Part shown: in pieces, positions 50,701-60,600 of the stretch
How the letters are laid out: every line of letters starts with the position of its first letter
How positions within the stretch are numbered: position 1 is the first letter of the stretch
Source of the DNA: Undaria pinnatifida
Lineage: Eukaryota > Sar > Phaeophyceae > Laminariales > Alariaceae
Length of the DNA stretch: 64,000 bases
Assembly: GCA_012845835.1 (NCBI GenBank)
Contig: JABAKD010000010.1
Coordinates: 13,114,973 to 13,178,972 of the forward strand
Direction of reading: 5' to 3'
Notes under the pieces: model-generated
Told to the model about the DNA's origin: nothing
The model's input: the letters and a program-made list of their open reading frames with translations, nothing else
The model's database searches: none
Position numbers and translations under genes: made by a program

Positions 50701-53642
50701 TGCCCCGGGGGCTGTCCGCCGACGAGGTTTCTGCCATGGCCGAAGCCCTTAAGGCCATGGGCAACACTCTGTTCAAACTGGGGGACACTGACGCGGCCGC
50801 GGAGGTTTTCGGCAAGGTGCTGAGGGCACTGGAGCCTCCGCCCGAGACAGGCGAGACCAGAGAAAACGAACGAATGAGCGAGCGAGCGAGCGGGAAGGAC
50901 AATCGAGTAAACGGGAAAAGAGCTTTTCGACGTTTTTTTTTACGTGTGTAGGTTGTACAGGCGTGGCGCTGGGTGTCGCCCACTTCGGGAACGATATACG
51001 GATTGCCACCGATACGAATGGTGCACGCAAGTGGCTCTGACCTTGGCTTCCAAATGTGTATTTTCGTTTTTTGTGTGTACGAGTTCGAGATTTTCTTTTT
51101 GTTTCTGCTATCGATTGTTTGTGGCGATCCCGTCTTGCGTATTGTTTTTTCCCCCCACGCCATGTCTCGCTTCGTCAAGCATGGTCCGACATTTTTTGTT
51201 CACAAAGGCGATGCGATGTCGTTGACGCTGTCATGTTGTGTTGGGTGACGCTGCTCGGGATGTTTTCATGCCGATTATAAGGGTGGCGTTCAATATTGGT
51301 CACCACTATTTATTCGAACGAGTCGTGCAATTTTCGCAACAGTAGCAGCAGCTGTAGCAAGAACAGCGGTGCGATCCGCCCACAGCTCACGGCATTGCCC
51401 GCGGCCGGTGCAAAAAAGGCACGCGTCGCTCTCGCAGACTCTTCATGTCCTGCCCATCTCCCCTTCTCCCCTTGACTTCGACGTCGTCGGTTCGCCCGCA
51501 TACCTCTCGGTGGCAGGCTCTACCGTGCTTGTGCGGGTGCTGACCAGAGACGCTACCGCCACCGTCAGCCGCTACCGGTCAGGGATGGTTTCCGACGCCG
51601 AAGATGATGGCCGGTCGTATGACGTAATCTACGACAAAACCGATCTCAACGGTAACGGTGACGGTGTCGGGGCGGACGAAGAAGAGGACGAGGAGGATGG
51701 ACTAGCTGCGGAGAGAGTCTTGACCGTGTCTATATCTCCGTGCGTGTCATGCGCCGCTAGGTTAAACTTAGCTCGGTGCTCGTTCAGGAAAGGAGAGCAC
51801 GCTGAGGTTAGGTCTGGCGGGAGAGGCGGTGTCGCTGTTGCTTCTTCTTCGGCAGGAGTGGGGGTCGGGGGGGGGGGGGGGGGGTGTTGTGCCTGCCAAG
51901 CGGTTGACCTAGCTCTCATATGTCATGGTTACGGTTTATGTCGTACTTCTTCAAAGACGTGTCGTGTTCGCTTTAGTATATATATAGGTGAACCCGGCTT
52001 TCCACCCGCCGCGGTGTGGTAGTTAGTTGTTTGTTTCGCCCGCGGGATTAGGCGGTTACGGCAGCGCTACGTTGAGCGTGCTTTCAAAACGTTGTGCTCT
52101 CTCGGCGATGATTTTACAGTATTTATGGTAGCGCATCGCTTGCAAGCGAGGAGCGACGCCTTGTTTCGAAGCGCTTCCCTTCACCTCCCTGGCGATTTTA
52201 TTTTGCGTCTTCCTTTGTATTTTCAGTGGTTTGGAACGCGCACGATCAGAGCGGTTTGTGTGCACAGCTGTACCGTGCTACGCTCCCGCCGTGCCAGGTG
52301 TCGCAAGCGTGTCCTTCCTTCGGTGTGTCCTCGCTCGAATCTATCCCAATTCAGGTGAGGCCTAGCTGACGCGTTTCGTCGCACGAATCTCTCGCTCAAT
52401 GCAGGTGGTGGAAGCCTGCACGCTGGTGATGAGTCTCGCGAAGCTCACCATGGCGGACAAGCAGAGGCCCCGGGAAGAGAGGACGAAGCTCCGGGCGCAC
52501 TGCCTCACAGCCCTCCGCATGAGAGGAAGCAGCCACCTTGCCCAAAACCACGTGGGCCAGGCTCGAAGAGATGCAAGGTAAATTAGGCGCCGGGCATGGC
52601 CTAGCCGAGAAGGGATGTTGGCATTCCGGTATGCGCCAATGCGGATTATCAGAAAACAGAAATCGTGCGGAAGTGGTGCTTAACCCTATTGCTACTGAGT
52701 AAGTTATCCCACTCTAATTTCGAGTATAGTTTTCTCAAAAACGTGGATGCGGTGCTATAGGGGACTAAACGGCATTCGCCCTTCACGATAGAGCGTATTC
52801 GGTAATCGGTGCTAGAGGTGGCACTCTCCTTTTGCTCTCTTTTAGCTCTCTTTGGACAATGAATCGAATGGATGGGCGTAAAGCGCATGCGTGCAACCAT
52901 GTACTTTTGTAGCACCCGGCCGTGCGAAACACCGCTTGGTTGGTGTTCGCGGCGGTGGGTGCTTGGGCGATCTGTACTGGGCTAGTGAGACGAACGAGCC
53001 TCTTTCTTTCTGTTTTGTTATTTTTCTCTTTCTAGTGTTGCCGCTGCGGTTACGGGAATCGCTCGCCAACTGCAGCGGTGCGTTGCGACCTAGGTCCCAA
53101 AAATTGCCCTCCCCAGCCCGTGACCTCACCATCCAAGCCCTGCCAGCTGTACTGCTTTCGCTTCCTCGAGTGGCGCATCTTCGTTGTAAACAACGACTTG
53201 GGACACTTATTATTGTCGAGTTAATACACTTGTTCTTGACGAATTAACATGGTCGTGTTATCCCCTCCCATCCCCCCTGGTATCTCTCAGGAGCATGGCG
53301 CGGTCTGCCGGGGATGCCGAAAGCCGAGCACAAGCTGCGCGGTTCGAAGGTGACGTGGAGCGAAAGGCGAAAGCGCTGCTCAAGGCTAACCGGAAGCTCG
53401 CGAAGGACGTCACTCGCTGGGTGGACGCCAGCATGGCCAAGCACGAAGAGGCGTCTTGGAAGGGCGGGGATGGGGATGACCCACCACCCGTCTCTCTTCC
53501 ACCGGGCTCTGGGCGACAACAAGAGGGGGGAAGCGACATACTAAGATTGGGCGGAGGCGGTGTTGAAGAGTGCAAGGGTTCAGGGCAGCCCGATGTGGCG
53601 AGTGGGGGGGGTACGTCCTGGCTAGGGAGCTGGCTTCGATGA
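47641..53642 (+). CDS. TPR protein with two Tudor/SH3-like barrels
   Basis: The ATG at 47641 begins MADAMYDVGQKVRVAVGPGR, a short SH3/Tudor-like barrel completed across intron 1 by DPTYDVLLL. After a linker comes a first TPR (ALKAMGNTLFKLGDTDAAAE). A second barrel with the same pattern follows (GSTVLVRVL, YRSGMVSDAEDDGRSYDVIY) and an acidic stretch. Two further TPR-like repeats (ARLNLARCSFRKGEHAE, KLRAHCLTALRMRG) and a Lys/Arg-rich coiled C-terminus end at TGA 53642. It is likely a scaffold or chaperone-type protein; its binding partners are unknown. Splice phases match except around the optional exon at 50952. I do not recognise the family. Confidence 0.8.
48280..48640 (-). repeat. hAT-related non-coding repeat
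   Basis: It has GTGAGTCGGCACAAG, CTAGTCGGACTAGTAGTCAG and dense AGTCGG/CCGACT words, as in the subterminal parts of the 41278 element. Confidence 0.6.
49645..49730 (+). mobile_element. TTAA MITE copy
   Basis: AACGTCTTTACAACTGGAAA, CTACTTGGAAATAGTATAGG and GGGGGGCTCTAAAAGGG. The terminal TTAA sites are eroded. Confidence 0.72.
50508..50905 (+). CDS. TPR/Tudor gene, exon 2
   Basis: It starts after AAACAACAG in phase 0 with GDPTYDVLLLSRE and runs through the first TPR to LRALEPPPE. The 3' end is uncertain: GTAAAC after 50905 keeps frame, while GTGCTG after 50819 is a weaker alternative. Confidence 0.7.
50952..51020 (+). CDS. TPR/Tudor gene, tentative exon 3
   Basis: A strong T-rich tract and GTGTAG precede it and GTGCAC follows. 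23 in-phase codons read VVQAWRWVSPTSGTIYGLPP. Without a homologue I cannot confirm it is spliced in. Confidence 0.35.
51438..51806 (+). CDS. TPR/Tudor gene, exon 4
   Basis: 123 codons cover the second SH3-like barrel, the acidic GADEEEDEEDG linker and the start of TPR 2 (ARLNLARCSFRKGEHAE). The donor GTTAGG is in phase 0. The acceptor CTCGCAG is the best of several. Confidence 0.75.
52405..52577 (+). CDS. TPR/Tudor gene, exon 5
   Basis: It follows ATGCAG. It encodes VVEACTLVMSLAKLTMADKQ and KLRAHCLTALRMRGSSHLAQ, TPR helices. It ends at GTAAAT in phase 2. Confidence 0.87.
52680..52768 (+). mobile_element. TTAA MITE, subfamily 2 copy
   Basis: TTAACCCTATTGCTACTGAG, CTAATTTCGAGTATAGTTTT and a GGGACTAAAC end. 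Confidence 0.55.
53291..53642 (+). CDS. TPR/Tudor gene, last exon 6
   Basis: It begins after TCTCTCAG and completes the split Arg codon. The helical, basic segment RFEGDVERKAKALLKANRKL is followed by a Gly/Ser-rich tail and TGA. Confidence 0.85.
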
Positions 53643-56600
53643 CACGGTTTTTACCGTTCGCGCTCCCACCCGGCCGTGAAATCTGCTCGCTGGGTGCGGT
53701 TATCGCGTATAGATTCGGGAGAAGCAGTTAGGCTAAGCGGTTAAATCGGCATAGGTGCCGATATCTTACAGGTTAGGTTTGAAGTTTGCGTCATGCCCTA
53801 GGAGAAAAGCACAGTTGGACTCATTCGGATTTGTAAGAGCAGACAGTTGACGCGAGCGCGATTTGGTTTTTCCCATCTACCAAGGCATTGCCTTGGGACG
53901 GGCATCAGCGGTCGGAGGCGGCGGGCAGGAGTACCCGACGGTGTGAGTCCAATTGTATTCCTCTGATAATTACTGCCTTTTTGTGAAAAACTCTTTCATG
54001 CTCCCCCTACAGCTTCAGCTCCACGTGCCACCACTCTCTCCCGTGGTATGTGCTACTGCTTGTGGCGCTGTTATGAACTCGGTGTCTGGGTGTTTCGTGC
54101 ATGGTGTGTTTGTCAAGCCGTGTTTGCGTTTGTTTCGGGATGGGTAATGTTGCAGCCTCTGTAATCGGTCGACGGCCGCTGTTTCTCGCGAGAGGGGTCG
54201 ACGCCAAGCCGAGCGTCGCACTGGTATTGTACTCTCGCTAAGGGTGCTATTCGCCCAGTACGCCTCAGGGGGCACAACCGACGTCAGCTCGTGTTTTTGG
54301 TTTACGATATTTTGGCTAGGGATGAATATTTGACTGATAACATGGTTAAACGGCATCCCGCCGATATATTGTTCCTCCCCGAAATTTAGCTACTCGTGTT
54401 GCTCAACAAGGGTCTCACGGTTGAGGGCACAACATGTACCACACTGTCCGGAAGTTTGAGGACGGTTGAGTAATCACCTATCTGACCATATGTTTCTTAC
54501 GTTTCGGGACAGAGCAGTGTGGCGCATTTCTTAGCATGGGACGCGGAACTTGCGCTGTGGATTGTTGTCTTGCGGGCGAAACGTTAGCCCAACTATCAGC
54601 CGTCAGCCGATCAGAATCGAAATGTCGAGAATAGGCGTGGTATTCCCAGAAGGATGGCAGCAGCGCCATAGCCCCACCGTTTCTGAGGCTTTACACCACC
54701 TACGAATTGCTCTGGGAAGGCCCCGGGGCAGTGAGGGGTTTTTTGTCGCGCAGCTGAGAGATATTCTTGTGGCACGAGCTGTCTAACGTATACCCTGATC
54801 ATGTCAATGACACAGCTAAGTCCACTTTCTATTTTCCTGCGGAAGCTTCGGCCAGTTTTCATGAATTTCAGCGCCGTCAACGACCGACTCGTCTTGCCCA
54901 CTACACGAAAAAATGAGTTTTAAGTATGCGTCTCTCGGGGCAAATGTCGACCCCAAGGCTCGAAAACGGCTCATTTTCGATGCGGTTTTCGGTGTTGACA
55001 AACCGGGCGTCGTCGCACCGTCGCCATTCGAACACCATGGGACGTGATTTGCTCGTCCATAATGATAAAACGGACTGCTAAATCGTTCAGTGGATTTACC
55101 GCTTATTTGACTCTCATGGCTATAACGGAGACTACACATCACGATTAGGACTAGCCCTAATGATTGTTTATTTCGGTTCGTGTTCAGGTTGTTTATATCC
55201 ATGTCGTACACAGTAGTGAACCCTTAGTGTCGGCCAAGTGGTGAGGTGTCATCAAGTCGTAGCGCATTGCCCAGCATGAAATCGAATCGCATCGTCGACG
55301 CCAATATGGGGGTTACCCTGTCGAAGAACAGTTTCAATCAGGGTAGCTCGGAGCGAACGGAACAAGCGCAGTCGGCTACTTACCCGAAGGCCTCCTTGGC
55401 GGATTGCAAAGCAAGGGGTGCCAGAGTTGGTAGCGCGAGAGAGTGGCCGTGAGCCTTGCAAAGAGGCCAGCGTAATTCTCGCCGGCTCGCTGCCGAAGAA
55501 GCGGATCCTTCAATACAGGTCGAACCCCGGATTCTAGACGGCGAGACGCAGTCCATCAAGGAAATTCAAGCCTGCATTCTAACTGGAGAGACGCCGTCTC
55601 TTACTCTCAGCACCCGATCAGTAGGCCCTTGAGCCTACCTGGTAGTATCGAACGTCTCTTCCGTGGTCATGTGTGATACAAAATTGATGAGATACGTTCG
55701 AACCCGGTTCCCACAATAATACGAAATGGATACAAAATGAATTGTTCATGTTACGCAAATCACAAACCACACGATCTCGTGGCGAACAGATAATTCACGC
55801 AACCTCCTGGAGCCCCATTCCGCCCGCCCCTCCAAGAAAACGCTTATTTTTCTACGTGCATGGCTCTAGACTAATACTCTATCATGAGCACTCTCCTAAG
55901 AAATAACTAACTAGTGTCTGGTGTACTTGTACTACAAACAACACACAATTATCTCTGATTATATCTGTATAGCTGTAATATTTTCAAGATTTCTGTTTTT
56001 TAACCTACATCTTCCCTGCCACACCCATTCGACAGCATTACTGCTGCACACCAGGTACCTGGTACCTGGCATGTACTATCTCGCCCAATTGGGGACGAAA
56101 ATTGCTACACTGTCTTTGCACATACCTACGCAGAGAATCCACACGATCGAGCTCATACATCAAAAATACGATCGATAGCGCGTTACAGTTATGCACCGCC
56201 TCCACGCGAGGATTTCCCTCATTTAGCAAAATAAAACACGACACAACTACAATGTAAAAAGCACTACCTATGACTGCTGTGGCGAGCAGGCCCCCTTTAC
56301 AGGTAGCTCTTTTGGGTAGCTCTAGCATCGCGCAGGCATCGTACAGCAATAGTTGATGTTGGTAAGGCTTGTTACCGATACATTGTCTGCTGCGGGGTGC
56401 ATTGAAGCAACCCCCACGCCTATAGCCCCAGACTTCTCCCTTTGGTTCGGTTTGGAAAGACGTATTCTTCAAGAACGTTAGGCACTTTCACTCGGGAGGC
56501 TGAACATGCCCGAATTTTCCAGGAATGTTCCGACAGCCATCGCTCAGGCAGACAGCCGGCCGGCAGACCCACGTCGTACGTCAGCAGCGTTTTTTCCAAC

Positions 56601-57559
56601 CTCGCCAAGCGGGCATACTACAGCAGGTACGACAAACGCATACTCTAAATCGACAAATGTATGCTAGACTTTCTTTGTACGTGCGCAGCGGACTCACACA
56701 ATCGCGCTTGCATATATAGTCTACATAAAAAGCACCACCTGTGTCGTGCAGTACAGAATACGCACCGCCTACACGCGGGGGGCTTCCCCACTACAAAACA
56801 GAACACAAAACAAAATCGCACAAAACGTTCCTTACAGCCATGCCCCCTTAGGGTTATAGCTAGTGTGGGTAGCTCTAGCACCACGAAGGCATCGTACAGC
56901 AGTTCATAGCGTGGATAAGGCATGCTGCCGTCATATTCTCTGCCGGGGTGCATTGAAGCGGCCCCCACGTATATAGCACCAGATTTATCGTTCTGGTTCC
57001 GAACGGAGTGGCTATATAATCGCATGCGTCAGGCACTCGGAAGCTCGAAGTGTGCGAGCATTCCGACGGATCTCGCTCGGGCAGGCACGCAGGCAGGCCC
57101 ACACCACACGGCAGCAGCGGTTTTACCGCCCCGACACGCGAGCACACTACCGATACGACATGCGTACGCTTTGAATAAACCTACACAAAACGCTGCGGCA
57201 CACAGACGGGTACTCTAAATAAATTGGCATATACACAACGTCCCCCAACTCTCGCCACTCATGAATTTTACAAGCAACAGCGGTAGTCCGGTGACTGCCG
57301 AACCCAACGTGGGGCAATACTTGCGGGCGACGATCCCAAAAATGGCGGTACGTAAACTGGGACCTTGCGTCACCACCACCGCCCTCGGGGTCACCCGCGT
57401 TGACGTGTTTCCGGCGAGAGTTGGAACAAGTTGGAACCCTGGCAATGCCCTCTTCTTCCATCGCAGCCTCTTGTGCAGGTTCTGTAAGTCGTAGATCTGT
57501 CTTCGAGCAAAACAAATCGTCGCTTCGATCAAAAGTTTCGCAATTTTGTTAGCGGTGGG
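53643..57559. other. Convergent intergenic region
   Basis: Between the TPR and phosphatase stop codons. 56200-57215 is a degenerate tandem duplication. 53650-56150 has no recognisable gene or repeat beyond single TACCTGGTA motifs at 55636 and 56056. Confidence 0.55.
56200..57215. repeat. Degenerate tandem duplication, about 545-bp unit
   Basis: Both halves contain GGTAGCTCTAGCA, GGCATCGTACAGCA, GGGGTGCATTGAAGC and a CGCTCRGGCAG end. On the minus strand both can be read as VGLPxxCLPER segments, so they may derive from a former coding unit. Confidence 0.75.
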
Positions 57560-57643
57560 TCATGCCCCTTCGTTCTCCGTCAAGCGGGGACGTCTCCCAC
57601 CCCGGGCGTACTCCTCCTCTTCAGGTTGATACAGTTCGATGTA
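57560..57643 (-). CDS. PFA-DSP exon 7 (C-terminus)
   Basis: After TTCTAG: YIELYQPEEEEYARGG, then a basic tail and TGA. YIEL corresponds to the FIEL helix of the family. Confidence 0.9.
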   Translation of the reverse strand, partial: YIELYQPEEEEYARGGRRPRLTENEGA

Positions 57644-60600
57644 CTAGAAGACAGAAAAGCACCCCGCATGGACGCACGAGCGGATGGGAGGGTGGGGGGG
57701 GGGCATGCACACAGGGGTTCGTCACAACAATCAGAATCGTAGTTACGTTGCCACAGAAACGCGTCCCGTAACAGCACGAGCGGGTGGGGGGTGGGGGAGG
57801 AGTGCATGCACGAGCTCGCCACTACACTTAGTCTTACAGCAATGTTGCTGCCGCATTGCGAACGATTTACTGCGCGATAGACACCGGTCCCGCATGGCAG
57901 CACAAGCGGGAGGGGAGCGCGGGGCGGGCGCGGGGGTGTTCACGCACGAGTTCGACACCACCGTTAGTCTCGTAGTAGCGTTGCACTCCGCATTGCCAAA
58001 TATAAACGAGAAATATGGCTAACCTACCCTCAGCGTCCCGCACAAGCTGCCCTCGCTCTAGCGACTCGTTGTATGAGCAACACGGCAGCGGTCGGAAGCA
58101 ATGTACGCGAAAGGCTGCCTACGACGGGTACGTAGAAAAAACAAACAAAAAAATTCTGCTCGCGCTCACCCGCTGGTCGACAAGCCGTGCCTTGGGGCTC
58201 GCGAAGTGCGTGTACTCGTCAAAGATCGAGCTGACGGCCCAGCCCTGCGTCTGCAGCATGATGATGTAGCGTACCGGGACACAGTGCGATCGAGGAGCGT
58301 GGGACGGGACGGGGAGGGGCGTTGGTGGGGTACGACGGCTTATATCGCTTCCCGCGGGTATCACAGCGAGAACGAGTCACAAATACAAAAATCCGTCCGT
58401 TTTTGAATCGGACCCATCGCGCGTTCAAGCGTTTTTCACTTTTTCTCACCCTTCTATAACAGCCGATCATGCAGCCCGTGCGGTGTTTCCCCTTGTTGCA
58501 GTGAACCAGCATCGGGTGGTTGCTTCGATCTGTAAGCAGGCGTTATTGGGGGGGAGGCGGTCTGAGGTATAGGTATAGGTCGTACTCCGAGGGGCTCACG
58601 ATTGGTCGGGAAACGCCTTTCACAACAATACTTCTACTATATAAAAGTATTACCGATGCGTCATCTGAAGCACTCTGTTCAAAATGCACGTGTACGTTTC
58701 ATTGGTTAGCTTTAGCTCGCGAGTTCTCCGTAATTGAGCGATTAGTGACTCTTAAGAGTACAGCCACAGACAGAAAAACACTAACCGGTAGCTGCAGTAG
58801 GATGTAGTGGGGAGAGGCAAGGACGGGGGGGGGAAACCTCGTTGTCGAGGTTCCGATCAACGCAGGCCGGCGACATATTCTCAGGTTTAGCGCCACCATG
58901 GCTCCGGTGGGCGTGCGAGTGCCGACAATTTGCTAACGCCGACGTATGGAGCGCAGAAGCCATCGCCTATCCGGTCATACCAGGTACTCAACAACTCGAC
59001 CGTGCTCAAGTTTCAACGCCTCGAAGGACGATAGAGCATAAAAACAACATTGGTCACCTGATAAGAGTCAAACCTCGGCTGTCTGTAATAAAGTGTGTGT
59101 TTTCCCTTCCACAAGCCCTTCTATCCTCGCGACTGGCGGATACCTCGATACTCCCGCTCACCGGACCGGTCTAATTATCGGCGGAGGTGGGTGGTGGAGT
59201 ACGAAGATCCCCCGGAATTACCCAATCTACGGTAGAATAGGTGGGTTAACTCTTTTGTTCACCACCGGGTTCGGGCCACTGGCGCGAACGGCCCGGCACC
59301 TCACTAGAAAATGCGAGCGGAACAAACATCAAATAAGTCCAAAGCGGTGTTTTTCGCGAAAGAAAGAAAGTACAAAAGCTTACGACGACTTGCAACTGCG
59401 GGCACTCGCGCTGAGAGGCCCTCAGCCGGTGAAATAAGACTGCTCCGTCGCGTAAAAAGATACGTGGTCAACGGTCACTAAGGCAAGCGGCAAAAGCGTA
59501 CCCCACCCCCCCCCCCGCCCTCAACGCAGCCTTGATCGAAAATGGAAGGCCGCAGCGTTATAATTCAGAGGTGCATCGCGCTTAGTGTACTCCTCATGGA
59601 AGCGCTAGGTGGGTTTCCCGGAGTATGTCGCTATTCGTTAGGGCGTTACGCTTACCTGACATTTCTCGAACGGCGTATCGCACATCTTCCAGGGGGATAT
59701 ACTTGAACGGTTCCTGCGGTACCGTTAGCGATGCGCCACATCGTTCCAGCACGGGCAGAACGACAACGACAAAAGGCGTTGAGGCGAAGGGGGGGGGGGG
59801 GGGGCGCCACGATTGGAGAGAGGGCGGGAGAGCGAGAGAGAAACAGAGAGACGGACGTGGGGCGGGGGAGGGGGAGAGCCAGGTCAGAGTCGAAGTAGGC
59901 AGGTGTGTCGACTGCACACTATCAAGCGTTTTCGACCTTTGGCGTTTGACGGCTTGCCGTAATTTACCGCGTGACAAAAGGCTGGATTCGCAGAATAGTC
60001 GCTTTTACTGTAGTATCAACTTAAACTTTTGCGGAATGTTTTGGCGAATCAAATCGCCGCATGATACCTGATGCCAATTGCACCACGATGTCCTTGGCGG
60101 GTCGATTCCTTGTTATCTTACCGGTTCCGTCCCGATCTCCACAAAGACCAGCTAAGAGGGCGTGGCATAGCGCGCCTTAACCCTTTTCGAACTACAAAAA
60201 TAATCCCACACTATTTCCAAGTTGTATGTTCCCAAAATCGTGGGTTCAGCTAAGAAGGCGATGGCCGTGCGCTGATGCCGGACGGGGGAGACGGCAGGTC
60301 GTGGATAGCACCAGGAGCAAGACGCGTGCTACGATAAACGTATCGCGTTGTGGCAAAAATATGTTCTGGATGACGTGGCGCCTTGACCCAGATCGTCGGA
60401 AATTATGCCAGTTTTGTTTCCGCAATGTGTGTGTACCGGTGTTTTTTTCGTATTTTTTCGTATACCTAGGCCATGAGTTCGTTCATCGGGTTGCCGTTCC
60501 AGCTTACTTAAACAGTTTTTGAGCGGGTTAGTTGGCTCCCTCCAAGCGAAAAGAGCCTCAGAAAAAAAAAGGTACATCTTTTCACCGAGGTGCACCTTTT

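Noticed and set aside
58699-59174. ORFs in PFA-DSP intron 4
   Set aside because: Exon 4 to exon 5 already join in phase through a family-conserved region, so no further exon is needed.
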